Positions 25,784 through 34,575 of a DNA stretch of 64,000 nt are shown here, piece after piece (position 1 is the first letter of the stretch; every line of letters starts with the position of its first letter). This DNA comes from an uncultured Eubacteriales bacterium. GTDB taxonomy: Bacteria; Bacillota; Clostridia; Oscillospirales; Acutalibacteraceae. Under the pieces are notes generated by a model. The model saw nothing but the letters and a program-made list of their open reading frames with translations. It had not been told where the DNA came from and did not search any database. Where the stretch lies: the NCBI GenBank assembly GCA_934546985.1, contig CAKTEE010000007.1, positions 1-64,000 of the forward strand, in the 5' to 3' direction. The translations under genes were made by a program, and so were the position numbers.

Positions 25784-26233
25784 ATGGAGAGCATTGATTT
25801 AATAAAAACCTTTGAAATGTTGATGGCTAAGGATAGCAATGCCGCTTATGGGGCATTGAGGATTTTGCAGGATTTGAGTGAAAAAACGAATGCCGTATAT
25901 CCTTACATGGATCAGTTGAGTGATATGATGGATAGCGATAACTCTTATATCCGTACAAGGGCACTTACCCTAATTGCGTACAATGCGAAATGGGATAAGG
26001 ATTATAAAATTGATGAAATAATAGACAGGTATTTGCGGCACATTATGGATGCAAAGCCCATTACTGCAAGGCAATGTATCAAGCTGCTCCCGATGATTGC
26101 TAAGAGCAAGCCTGACTTGAAAAAGGATATTACATCTGCGTTGCATAAAGCAGATATTTCTCATTATTCCGACAGTATGCAGCCGTTGGTTTATAAGGAT
26201 ATTCAAAAGGCTTTGTCGGAGATAAAGAAATAA
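25784..26233 (+). CDS. HEAT-repeat-like (SufBD-annotated) protein
   Basis: 149 residues, almost entirely helical, with repeats such as SNAAYGALRILQDLS and NSYIRTRALTLIAYNAKW that look like HEAT units. Proteins of this type in Clostridia are often labelled SufBD protein, with no evidence for iron-sulfur assembly. ATG 25784 lies behind AGGAGACGGG. It is probably co-transcribed with its neighbours; a protein-protein scaffold role is only an inference. Confidence 0.6.
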   Translation: MESIDLIKTFEMLMAKDSNAAYGALRILQDLSEKTNAVYPYMDQLSDMMDSDNSYIRTRALTLIAYNAKWDKDYKIDEIIDRYLRHIMDAKPITARQCIKLLPMIAKSKPDLKKDITSALHKADISHYSDSMQPLVYKDIQKALSEIKK

Positions 26234-26276
26234 GCTAAAGAAAATTGAGAAATGTGGAATTAAAGGGAGTATTTAT

Positions 26277-26741
26277 ATGAAGTATGTATGTACGGTTATA
26301 TCGGTAGCGGACATAAACAGTGCAAGAAAATTCTATGAGGATTTATTTAGCCTGGAGGTATATCAGGATTACGGAAAAAACATAGCTTTTTCCTGCGGTC
26401 TGGCATTGCAGCAGGATTTTGACTGGCTTGTGAATTTGCCGAAAGAAAGCGTATTGAATAAATCCAATAATGCGGAAATTGTTTTTGAGGAACAGGATTT
26501 TGATGTTTTTTTGAGCAAGTTGAAAGAGTATCCGGACATTGAATGTCTGGGAGAAGTAATTGAGCATAGCTGGGGACAGAGGGTGATTCGGTTTTACGAT
26601 TTAGACGGACATATCATAGAGGTTGGCGAGAATATGAAAATGGTGATTAACCGTTTTCTTGCTTCGGGTATGACTATGGAAGAAGTCTCTGTGAGAATGG
26701 ACGCTTCCGTTGAGGATTTAACAAAACTTCTAAATGACTAA
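26277..26741 (+). CDS. VOC/glyoxalase-fold family protein
   Basis: 154 residues. It starts MKYVCTVISVADINSARKFYEDLF, the standard first beta-alpha unit of the vicinal oxygen chelate fold, and contains VIRFYDLDGHIIEVGEN, the C-terminal metal-site strand with Glu. The last 30 residues form an extra helix (MTMEEVSVRMDASVEDLTKLL). The substrate is unknown; relatives include glyoxalases and antibiotic-resistance enzymes. AAGGGAG precedes the ATG. Confidence 0.75.
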   Translation: MKYVCTVISVADINSARKFYEDLFSLEVYQDYGKNIAFSCGLALQQDFDWLVNLPKESVLNKSNNAEIVFEEQDFDVFLSKLKEYPDIECLGEVIEHSWGQRVIRFYDLDGHIIEVGENMKMVINRFLASGMTMEEVSVRMDASVEDLTKLLND

Positions 26742-26825
26742 TCACGACAGAAAATGTAGTAGAGATAAAATGAAATTGGAAATAAAAAAGAAATAACAAA
26801 CCAGTATTTATTGAGGAGGATTTGA

Positions 26826-26966
26826 ATGTATAAAGGTACTTTAATTGCAGTGAAGGATATGGAAGAAAGCAAAAAGTTTTATCACGATGTACCAGGAATG
26901 AATATGGTAGGTGATTTGGACGCCAATGTTGTATGCTATATTTGTTCATACCATACTCACGACTGA
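26826..26966 (+). pseudogene. VOC/glyoxalase-fold gene, 5' fragment
   Basis: ATG 26826 behind GAGGAGG opens a frame reading MYKGTLIAVKDMEESKKFYH then GMNMVGDLDANV, the first third of another VOC protein. It stops at codon 47. Homology ends near 26938, where sequence switches to a reverse-strand transposase remnant, so the rest of the gene has been replaced. Confidence 0.75.
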
Positions 26967-27058
26967 TTTCACGCTGACCTTTGCCTGATGCAATTTGTCT
27001 CCTTATCTTTTTTGAATTCTTCTGTATACTGTTTTATCCTCTTTTTCCGGATATTGCA
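26945..27058 (-). pseudogene. Transposase N-terminal remnant (IS3-type OrfA-like)
   Basis: On the minus strand the sequence reads KQYTEEFKK and, after a one-base frame change, IRRQIASGKGQREISREYGM. This is the helix-turn-helix start of an IS3-family OrfA-type transposase. No further transposase domain follows; the fragment runs into the truncated VOC gene. It marks an old insertion and deletion event. Confidence 0.6.
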
Positions 27059-27061
27059 AAT

Positions 27062-27099
27062 ACCCCCTGACGTAGTCTTGTGATCCTACATCAAGGGGT
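27062..27099. repeat. 14-bp inverted repeat next to the transposase remnant
   Basis: Sequence at 27062-27075 pairs with 27086-27099 over 14 positions (two G-T pairs) around a 10-base loop. There is no T run directly after either side, so it is not a clear terminator. It may be part of the insertion-sequence end or a small palindromic element. Nothing else is seen in 27100-27177. Confidence 0.5.
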
Positions 27100-27177
27100 G
27101 TCTGTTGTCTGTTTTACTGCCTTAGTTTAATTTTTCTTTGCGGCTTTTATCAAGATTTTGGGATAAGATCTGTACCA

Positions 27178-27699
27178 TTAATCATTAAAATGAAAAGCAA
27201 AAAAAACAGCGGCGATACCTGATAACATAATAGCGATTCCGCACAATATCATAACTGCAGAAAATCCCCATATTGGGCTGATAATGCAGATGATACCAAA
27301 ACCAACCTGTATGGAACTGCTAATAATTTCCCGCCGCCAATGTTTAACAGGCGTAATATTACGAGTTTTCAGTGTCATTCCCAAATCAATTCCTCCAGTG
27401 ATAAGTGCCCATAACCCTAAAACAATTGCAATTGCTGAAGAAATAAATTTGGTTCCAAAGACAATCAATAACCCAAAACCTAAATCAATGAAAGCCTGCA
27501 TCAATATACTGCGTGAAATAATTCCGGAGTTTTGAGAAGAAATGTATGTCAGTAAAGAGATAATGCCGCGGATTAGAAAAACAGAGCCAATACAAATCAT
27601 GATAACCTGCATGGATAATTGAGGACGGATTATTAATATCATTCCCATTAGGATTAGTAGAATGCCGCCCAGCACGGAAAGCTTCAGAAATTTTTTCAT
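27178..27699 (-). CDS. DUF308/HdeD-like membrane protein
   Basis: 173 residues with six hydrophobic segments in three pairs and the family's repeated G..L...G pattern (GGILLILMGMILIIRP, IVLGLWALITGGIDLG, ILCGIAIMLSGI). Related HdeD in enterics is tied to acid tolerance; the role here is unknown. ATG at 27699 follows AAGGAGATG on the minus strand. It stands alone, downstream of an unrelated minus-strand gene. Confidence 0.75.
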   Translation of the reverse strand: MKKFLKLSVLGGILLILMGMILIIRPQLSMQVIMICIGSVFLIRGIISLLTYISSQNSGIISRSILMQAFIDLGFGLLIVFGTKFISSAIAIVLGLWALITGGIDLGMTLKTRNITPVKHWRREIISSSIQVGFGIICIISPIWGFSAVMILCGIAIMLSGIAAVFFAFHFND

Positions 27700-27786
27700 T
27701 TTCCAACATCTCCTTTTGAATGGCTGATGCCGCTAATATGTAGTCGTTATATTTGCCGGTATAAGATGTAAAGATTGAAAATGATA

Positions 27787-28467
27787 TTACAGTTCGTAAA
27801 TGCCGGAATCTAGCATGACAATTTCCTTATTTTCTATGCGCATGTATTTCCATACAGATTCTTCAAATTGCAGATAATCCTTTACTGTATAATCCTTAAT
27901 ATTTACAATGCGTATTTTTTTGCTTCCGGCATTGGAAACATAAACATCGTCATCAATTTTAAAAATACTTTGAGGTTTGTCAAAGCATTTTGAATGCCCT
28001 CCGCCAATGCGAAGGTCTACGTTTAAATTGCGCGTATGGTATCGGATAATAGAATTATCCTTTGGAACAGCACACCAGAAATATTTTCCATCTGCAATAA
28101 TGTCTTTAACAGGACATTCGTGATACAACAAGTCGCCGGTCCAGATTAGCTGTCCGTCAGCATTAAAAATACCGGATTCACCGGTGTGATAAACTACCAT
28201 CGTTTTTCTGCTTTGTAAATGTCCAACATCACAGGTAATGTAATTTCCCAACTGGCTTGCAATAGATTTAAAGGAATTGCCGAATTTACTCAGCAAGTAT
28301 GCATTTTTGGTAAAAGGAGAACTGGATTGCGTTTCAAAATCATAAGAAAAATAGTTAATTTTTACGCGGTGGTCAGGTAGATTTATCTTTTCAGCATATA
28401 TAAAACCATGATTCCGTGGGAAAATATCAAGAGTTTCAGTTGTAACGATTCTTTTCAATGCTACCAC
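27787..28467 (-). CDS. Uncharacterised protein, beta-propeller-like
   Basis: 226 residues, not recognised. Strand-rich repeats such as SGIFNADGQLIWTGDLLYHE and DGKYFWCAVPKDNSIIRYH, then DDVYVSNAGSKKIRIVNI, resemble blades of an NHL or YVTN-type propeller. There is no signal peptide, so it is likely cytosolic. The start ATG is weakly supported. It is divergent from the aldo/keto reductase with a 143-base shared intergenic region; no other context. Confidence 0.55.
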   Translation of the reverse strand: MVALKRIVTTETLDIFPRNHGFIYAEKINLPDHRVKINYFSYDFETQSSSPFTKNAYLLSKFGNSFKSIASQLGNYITCDVGHLQSRKTMVVYHTGESGIFNADGQLIWTGDLLYHECPVKDIIADGKYFWCAVPKDNSIIRYHTRNLNVDLRIGGGHSKCFDKPQSIFKIDDDVYVSNAGSKKIRIVNIKDYTVKDYLQFEESVWKYMRIENKEIVMLDSGIYEL

Positions 28468-28610
28468 ACTTTCTGAATTATAATTATCCGTTTATAATAG
28501 TTTAACCGTTTTTAGCGGATAGGTCAACAAATAAAATGATGGTATTTTGTTAATTTTCCTTGTATAATGTTGTTGAAAAATGAAACTTGGAAAGCGGAGG
28601 AACTATATCC

Positions 28611-29603
28611 ATGAGTAAAGCGTCTGAAAAACGTTATGATGCAATGCTGTATCGGCGATGTGGAAACAGCGGCTTAAAACTTCCGGTGATTTCATTAGGA
28701 CTTTGGCAGAATTTCGGTGCAGATGTTCCCTATGAAACCAGCCGTGCTATGCTTTGCCATGCGTTTGATATGGGAATCACACATTTTGATTTAGCCAATA
28801 ATTATGGCAGACCGTATGGTTCGGCAGAATTAACAATGGGCAGGGTACTTCGTGAGGAACTTCATGCATATCGGGATGAGTTGATTATTTCTACAAAAGC
28901 AGGCTGGGATATGTGGCAGGGTCCTTATGGGGATGGCGGATCACGAAAATATTTAATGGCTTCCCTTAATCAAAGCCTGAAACGGTTGGGTGTAGATTAT
29001 GTAGACATTTTTTATTCCCACAGAGAAGACCCGGAAACGCCGATGGAGGAAACCATGTGTGCATTGGCGGATGCCGTAAAACAAGGGAAAGCGCTGTATG
29101 TTGGTATTTCCCAATATTCCCCTCAAAACACGAAAAAGGCAGCGCGTATACTGCGTGAAATGGGTGTGCCTTGCTTGATTCATCAGCCGTCATATAATAT
29201 GCTGAACCGCTGGGCGGAAGAGGATGGACTATTCGATGTGCTGGAGGAAGAAGGCATCGGCTGTATTGCTTTTTCTGTACTTCATCAGGGTTTCTTATCC
29301 GGAAAATATTTAAGAGGGATACCGGAGCAGTCAAGAGCGGCACAAGTGCATTCAACCTGCGGCAGTGATTTTATTAATGAGAAGGATTTAAAGCGTGTGC
29401 AGGCATTGGCGGAGCTTGCCGCAAATCGGGGGCAAAGTCTTTCGCAAATGGCAATTGCATGGGTTTTGCGTAGAAAACATGTTACGTCGGCTTTGATTGG
29501 TGCAAGAAGTATAGAACAAATTACAGAAAATATCGGTGCTATAAAGCATTTGGATTTTACGGTTCAGGAATTGGAAATGATTGAAGAAATTTTAAATAGC
29601 TGA
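28611..29603 (+). CDS. Aldo/keto reductase, YghZ/L-glyceraldehyde-3-phosphate reductase type
   Basis: 330 residues. The catalytic tetrad is visible: Asp and Tyr in DLANNYGRPYGSAE, Lys in IISTKAGWDMW, and His in YSHREDPETPMEE. NADPH-binding features follow (SQYSPQNTKKA, FSVLHQGFLSGKYL, IGARSIEQI). The segments match YghZ and Gpr, which reduce L-glyceraldehyde 3-phosphate and methylglyoxal. ATG 28611 follows GCGGAGG. A TATAAT at 28564-28569 may be its -10. Detoxification of reactive aldehydes is likely. Confidence 0.88.
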   Translation: MSKASEKRYDAMLYRRCGNSGLKLPVISLGLWQNFGADVPYETSRAMLCHAFDMGITHFDLANNYGRPYGSAELTMGRVLREELHAYRDELIISTKAGWDMWQGPYGDGGSRKYLMASLNQSLKRLGVDYVDIFYSHREDPETPMEETMCALADAVKQGKALYVGISQYSPQNTKKAARILREMGVPCLIHQPSYNMLNRWAEEDGLFDVLEEEGIGCIAFSVLHQGFLSGKYLRGIPEQSRAAQVHSTCGSDFINEKDLKRVQALAELAANRGQSLSQMAIAWVLRRKHVTSALIGARSIEQITENIGAIKHLDFTVQELEMIEEILNS

Positions 29604-29691
29604 AATATGTAGTCCTCAAAGGAAAAAATCTTATTCGCTTTTTGAACAAATCCAGCAAAAACAGACAATAGACGATAGGACGATAATGAAA

Positions 29692-29744
29692 TAGCCAACC
29701 CCGATTTATACTGTCTGTACAAATTTGGGGCTGGCTAAATTTTT
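29692..29744. terminator. Bidirectional terminator between aldo/keto reductase and AlkD-like gene
   Basis: TAGCCA with TGGCTA, CCCC with GGGG and ATTT with AAAT form a long hairpin (29692-29737) between convergent genes; a T run follows on the plus side. Its right arm overlaps the stop codon of the minus-strand gene. Confidence 0.7.
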
Positions 29745-30448
29745 GCAGGGGATTTCAGTTTCATCGCACGTATTTTCTGTTTGGTTGCGTTATCGACCTG
29801 TAAGGATTCTGTTATTTTTGCCAACGCTTTATGATAAGTTTCATTGTCCAACGTATTATAGTGCAGATAATCCATGGTCAAATCAGGAAATTTTACAAAA
29901 CACATGGAAATTGCCCATGCCACTGCTGTTTTTGCATAATAGCCCGAATGTTTTATGGAGTCAAGCAGGGGAAGGATTCGATTGATATAATCCGGCTCAA
30001 TAAAAAAATCAAGCAGCATAACAACACCGAAGCGAACATCAAATTCCTTCATTGATGTAAAATAAGGCTGTAAAAATTCCCAAACGCAGGCTTGATGTTC
30101 AATAGTGAATTTCAAACCAATGCAAAAGCTGTCACAAACGGACCAGTTATTAATATAGGGGACAAATTCTGAAATATAATGAAGCCGCTCTTTTAATTCA
30201 GTTTTTATATAACCTAAAATCATGCCGTGCAGCATGGTTTCTTCAAATGTATCATGAGATAAATTTTGGATAGCCGTTTTCCAATCGCCTTTTGCAATTT
30301 TTTTTGCAAGCCTTCGCAGAGCAGGAAGACGTACGCCGAGAATATTGTCTGTTCCTGGGAGCAGGGAAGCTGAAAAACAGCGGTAGTTTTCTTCTGCCAA
30401 TCCTTCAAGCTGTTCTCGGAGTGTTGTTAAGGAACTATCATTTGTCAC
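29735..30448 (-). CDS. DNA alkylation repair protein, AlkD-like
   Basis: 237 residues from a GTG at 30448 with GGGAGG upstream; the longer frame to 30499 lies inside nfo. The all-helical HEAT-like solenoid carries [35 protein letters not shown], and [19 protein letters not shown], which match the AlkD-type glycosylase family acting on N3- and N7-alkylated bases. It overlaps the end of nfo by 11 bases and is last in a three-gene base-repair cluster. Confidence 0.85.
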   Translation of the reverse strand: MTNDSSLTTLREQLEGLAEENYRCFSASLLPGTDNILGVRLPALRRLAKKIAKGDWKTAIQNLSHDTFEETMLHGMILGYIKTELKERLHYISEFVPYINNWSVCDSFCIGLKFTIEHQACVWEFLQPYFTSMKEFDVRFGVVMLLDFFIEPDYINRILPLLDSIKHSGYYAKTAVAWAISMCFVKFPDLTMDYLHYNTLDNETYHKALAKITESLQVDNATKQKIRAMKLKSPAKI

Positions 30449-31274
30449 AATGGGCCTCCCGCAAAATCCGGATTTCTTCCGCATATCCCGGCAGTTCATT
30501 TGGGGTTTCCAAATAGAACGGCAATTGTTTCAGGTTTGGGTGATTAATGATTTTTATGATTGTTTCTAATCCAATATAGCCCTTGCCGATTTTTTCATGC
30601 CGGTCTTTATGGCTGCCTAACGGATTTTTACTGTCATTCAAGTGAATGGCTTTGAGCTTATTAAGTCCAATGGTTTTATCAAACTGCTCCAATACATCCT
30701 CCAACTGATTGGTAATGTCATATCCGCCGTCGAATATATGGCATGTGTCCAAACAAACCCCCATTTTGTCTGTAAGAGAAACCTGTTCAAGAATTCCTTT
30801 TAGTTCTTCAAAGCTGCGTCCAACTTCGGTACCTTTGCCTGCCATTGTTTCCAGCAGGACAGTTGTTGTCTGATCGGGTTTGAGCAGTGTATTTAGCTGG
30901 TTGGAAATCAGACGAATCCCTTCCGATGCGCCTTGTCCAACATGACTGCCCGGATGAAAATTATAATAATTATTGGGGAGATATTCCATTCGTTTCAAAT
31001 CGTCTTCCATTGCCTGCATTGCAAATTCCCTTGTTTTAGGATCGGCAGAGCAGGCGTTGAGGGTATATGGTGCATGTGCAACGATTGGTGCAAAATTATT
31101 GTTTGCCATAAGATTGCATAGTGCCTTAATATCTTGCTTATCTAAAGCCTTTGCCTTACTTCCACGGGGATTACGTGTAAAAAATTGAAAAGTATTTGCT
31201 CCGATTTCTAAAGCGGTTTTACCCATAGCGAGAAACCCTTTGGATGATGATAGATGACAGCCAATGTTCAGCAT
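30438..31274 (-). CDS. nfo: Endonuclease IV (AP endonuclease)
   Basis: 278 residues, TIM-barrel zinc enzyme: [64 protein letters not shown] contribute the trinuclear zinc ligands. It nicks 5' of abasic sites left by glycosylases such as the next gene's product. Its ATG directly follows the ogt stop codon. The family assignment is secure. Confidence 0.95.
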   Translation of the reverse strand: MLNIGCHLSSSKGFLAMGKTALEIGANTFQFFTRNPRGSKAKALDKQDIKALCNLMANNNFAPIVAHAPYTLNACSADPKTREFAMQAMEDDLKRMEYLPNNYYNFHPGSHVGQGASEGIRLISNQLNTLLKPDQTTTVLLETMAGKGTEVGRSFEELKGILEQVSLTDKMGVCLDTCHIFDGGYDITNQLEDVLEQFDKTIGLNKLKAIHLNDSKNPLGSHKDRHEKIGKGYIGLETIIKIINHPNLKQLPFYLETPNELPGYAEEIRILREAHCDK

Positions 31275-31765
31275 TTATTTCCCTCCTTGTTTTTTCGATG
31301 TCGCTGTTCCAGAAGAAGCAGATTTTCTTTTTTATCAAGCCCACCTGCATAGCCGGTTAAATTTCCATTTTTTCCAATTACGCGATGGCATGGTATAATG
31401 ATGCCTATAGGATTTTTATGATTTGCCATTCCTACAGCCCGGCATGCTTTGGGTTTACCGATTAGCTGTGCAATTTGCAGATAAGATCTTGTTTCTCCAT
31501 AGGGAATAGTGCATAATGCTTCCCATACAGCTTGTTGAAATGGTGTTCCTTGAGGTGCGAGGGGCAGATGAAATTCCGTACGCGTGCCGGTGAAATATTC
31601 ATTTAATTGTACAAATGCATCTTTTAATAATGGCGTTTCACAGATTTGTTGTTTGGCACATGGTTGCTTGCAGAAACGTACCTCAGTAATTGCCGTCCCA
31701 TTTTCTGCAATTCAAATTGTTCCTATTTTTGTATCAAAATAAAAATGATTTTCCAAATTAAACAT
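31275..31765 (-). pseudogene. ogt: Methylated-DNA--protein-cysteine methyltransferase with in-frame TGA
   Basis: From ATG 31765 the frame reads MFNLENHFYFDTKIGTI, then a TGA, then in the same frame IAENGTAITEVRF to the end. The C-terminal domain is intact, including GTPFQQAVWEAL, the active-site IIPCHRVIG and GNLTGYAGG. No start codon lies between the TGA and the catalytic domain until too late. The gene would have repaired O6-methylguanine. The stop looks like a single nonsense change (for example GGA to TGA) rather than recoding, because TGA ends many genes here. Confidence 0.8.
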
Positions 31766-31925
31766 CCCCATACTGCATGATTGTCAATATTATACCGTAA
31801 AGATGTTTTTCTTTCAACAAACGGAAACAATGAATACGCATTGACAAAACAACAGAAAAAGAATATGCTTTTTATATTGTTCAGCGTTTCTACTGTATTT
31901 GAGATTGTACTATTAAATCAGACTT

Positions 31926-33410
31926 CTAAAAGTTTTGTGATTTTTGGGACCAATAACAAGCTGTTTCGCTGTCGTATAAAAGTTCATATTTTCCCGTTTC
32001 CCTAAGATAAATATTTAAAGGGCTGTTTTTTCTTATAAAGAATGCGTCAAAATTATATTTTTCAATAGTTGCTTTAATATCAAATGCCTCTTTTTTCTTT
32101 TCGGGATCATAATTTTTTAAATACTCAATATTTATTCCATCCCGAAGAATATTATTAGTATATACATCAGCTCTGGCATCGATAAAGACAGGTATGTTGT
32201 TCTTTATTAAAAACTCTCCAAAATTGTAACAGTTATAGAGCCGCTGCGGAGCATCTTCTTTAATAATGCCGACAACGTCGTCCTCTGTTACTTCACTCAC
32301 ATAATCTTTCATAGAAGTATACTTTGACGCCTGTGTTGCTATAATGCACACTGCCAGAACTCCCAGAAAAACGCTTGTAAATATTTGTTTTTTTTCTTCT
32401 GTATGGTACTCAAATATTGGATATCTAAAAACCAGAAACGTGTATGAAATCATCATTAAGGCGCCGAATCTGATGCTTCTTAAGTACATATATGCAAACA
32501 GCAAAAGCAGGATGGTGTCTGTAAGCTGAACCTTTTTCGTGTTAACAACCAAACCAATACTTGTAATAATCAGCGGGATATAAAGAACTAAAGAACTGAG
32601 ATCCTTTGCATCGGGAGATGCCCATTCAGAAATAAATGAAAGCATGAACGAATCTGCCATATTTGCATAAGGATATAAAAGCATCGAAATTCCGTGAGGA
32701 TTTATTAAAATTGTTCCTGCGCTTAGAATTCCGCAGAAAAAATATTTTAATAGCTGTTTTTTAGTCATTCTTACCGCTTCAAAACGCCATACTGAAAAAT
32801 TAAAGAATCCGCAGAACATAAAAATAAAGCAGAGCAAATACGGCATATTTGACGAGCCGCCATGAAAGTTTGTCCATAGCAGCGAAATAAGCGGAAGGAA
32901 ATAAATAGTCTTTGAATTTTCATGATCATACAAATCGTAAAGAATTTTTATTGTTGCCGCAAACAGAAAGAAACTAAAAATTTGAGGTCTTGGCTGAAAA
33001 AATGAACTTGAAACGATACTGGCTATTGAAAACCATAAAATTACGAAGAGAGTATTCTCTTTCCAGTATTTTTGCGTCCATTTCATTAAAAGTATCATGA
33101 AAAGAAAAGCGCTGAACATACAAAAGGTTAAAACCAACGGTTCTCCTCCAAAGGCGTAAATTTTATATAGAATAATTTCACTGAGCCATTCATGACTGAT
33201 CCATTCAAAGTTATGACTTGTACCATACCATGAAAAAATATCCTTCGTCGGGATAGAACCGTTTTCGCAAATCCATTCCCCAGCCTTTATATGCCACCAG
33301 AAATCATTTCCGCTTACACCGGAATTATAGAGCAAAATAATAACGATTGCAGAGACAAAAATTGCGGAAATCAATATGCATAAATTCTGATAATTTTTTT
33401 TAATCACCAT
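31926..33410 (-). CDS. Polytopic membrane protein, GT-C glycosyltransferase-like
   Basis: 494 residues from ATG 33410, which has TGGAGG eight bases upstream. About eleven to twelve hydrophobic helices, a first extracytoplasmic loop with an acidic residue before the aromatic run (VSGNDFWWHIKAGEW), and a soluble C-terminal domain of about 100 residues (FGEFLIKNNIPVFIDARADV). This layout matches GT-C fold transferases that use polyprenyl-phosphate sugars, but no close family is recognised. It stands alone on the minus strand; 31766-31925 shows no gene. Function in envelope glycosylation is an inference. Confidence 0.6.
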   Translation of the reverse strand: MVIKKNYQNLCILISAIFVSAIVIILLYNSGVSGNDFWWHIKAGEWICENGSIPTKDIFSWYGTSHNFEWISHEWLSEIILYKIYAFGGEPLVLTFCMFSAFLFMILLMKWTQKYWKENTLFVILWFSIASIVSSSFFQPRPQIFSFFLFAATIKILYDLYDHENSKTIYFLPLISLLWTNFHGGSSNMPYLLCFIFMFCGFFNFSVWRFEAVRMTKKQLLKYFFCGILSAGTILINPHGISMLLYPYANMADSFMLSFISEWASPDAKDLSSLVLYIPLIITSIGLVVNTKKVQLTDTILLLLFAYMYLRSIRFGALMMISYTFLVFRYPIFEYHTEEKKQIFTSVFLGVLAVCIIATQASKYTSMKDYVSEVTEDDVVGIIKEDAPQRLYNCYNFGEFLIKNNIPVFIDARADVYTNNILRDGINIEYLKNYDPEKKKEAFDIKATIEKYNFDAFFIRKNSPLNIYLRETGKYELLYDSETACYWSQKSQNF

Positions 33411-33640
33411 GTGTAGTTCCTCCAAAGTACTTAATCATAAAACATTATAAAAAGAAAACACATTTTTTACAATGTTTTATTGATGATTTTTTCATTTTAT
33501 TTAGTCAAATAAAAATTTTGCCGGAGGATTTGCATGAAGCGATTAACAATATGGCAATTTTGAGCATTTTTACCGATAGAAGACCTTTGGATAGAAAACG
33601 GACCATTATTATGAAAAATTATGAGGAGGCAGGTACTCAT

Positions 33641-34432
33641 ATGATTTATCAGACGATTTTGTTATTTACTTTGTACAGCTTTTTGGGATGGGTGAGTGAA
33701 ACTGTTTACTGTTCTGTTCCCGCCGGAAAATTTATCAACCGCGGATTTTTGAACGGCCCGTTTTGTCCTGTCTATGGTATCGGGGCGTTGCTGGTGGTAT
33801 CGTTTCTAAAACCATTTCAGAGTAATATTCTATTGCTGTTTTTATGTGGGATAGTTGTAACAAGTGTTTTGGAATATATAACAGCTTTTTTATTGGAAAA
33901 GATGTTTCATACCAAATGGTGGGATTATTCTGAGCACAAGTTTAATATACATGGCAGGGTATGCCTGCTGAATTCTGTTTTATTTGGAATATTGTCTGTG
34001 TTTGTTATGGAGATTCTTCATCCTTTTTTACTGTCTATGCTGGAACATTTGCCGGAATGGACAGTAATTGGATTAACTGCTGGATTCTCTGTATATTTTA
34101 TTGTAGATACAGTGATAACTGTCCGTTCTATTTTCCAGTTAAATGAAAAATTGGAAAAACTGCATGGAATGCTCGATGAACTTACAAGGCATAAAGAAGC
34201 ATATAAAGAAAAACTTCATAATAAACTAACTGATTTAGATCAGGAAACCCGTGCCGCAGCGCAGCAGAAAATTAACAAATTGTCTGCTGCATTAGAGGAG
34301 TTTGCACAAAACAACAAATTTTCCTACCAACGTTTGCTTCAGGCTTTCCCGCATATGAAATCCATACGTCATACTGAGATGCTGGAAAAAATAAAAAATG
34401 CTGTAAAAAGCAAGCTGCAGGAGAGAAAATAA
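33641..34432 (+). CDS. CmpB-like putative ABC transporter permease (DUF1113-type)
   Basis: 263 residues from ATG 33641, chosen because family members begin at the membrane segment (MIYQTILLFTLYSFLGWVSE) and GAGGAGG lies upstream. Conserved segments RGFLNGPFCPVYGIGALL and EKMFHTKWWDYSEHKFNIHGRVCLLN define the family, which has five to six membrane helices. The last 90 residues form a charged coiled coil. Despite the name there is no evidence for an ATPase partner. The open frame reaches 33518 upstream. Nothing is seen in 33411-33517 beyond AT-rich sequence. Confidence 0.75.
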   Translation: MIYQTILLFTLYSFLGWVSETVYCSVPAGKFINRGFLNGPFCPVYGIGALLVVSFLKPFQSNILLLFLCGIVVTSVLEYITAFLLEKMFHTKWWDYSEHKFNIHGRVCLLNSVLFGILSVFVMEILHPFLLSMLEHLPEWTVIGLTAGFSVYFIVDTVITVRSIFQLNEKLEKLHGMLDELTRHKEAYKEKLHNKLTDLDQETRAAAQQKINKLSAALEEFAQNNKFSYQRLLQAFPHMKSIRHTEMLEKIKNAVKSKLQERK

Positions 34433-34505
34433 GACGCATAGACTGAAGCTGTTAATTTCATGAGATGATATTTGCATTTTTTAAATTTTGTTCACATAAT
34501 ATTGC

Positions 34506-34534
34506 TTGACTTTATTGTTAAAACAGTGTAAATT
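34506..34534 (+). promoter_or_regulatory. Sigma-A-like promoter for the flippase gene pair
   Basis: TTGACT (34506-34511), 17 bases, TAAATT (34529-34534), about 40 bases upstream of the flippase start. Confidence 0.5.
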
Positions 34535-34575
34535 TTAACAATAGATATTATTTTTTCTGATTAGTAGGTGAAAAA

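Noticed and set aside
31700..31720. In-frame TGA of ogt as a selenocysteine or recoded codon
   Set aside because: The TGA is far from the active-site Cys, no SECIS-like hairpin follows directly, and TGA ends several intact genes such as rlmN and rsgA.
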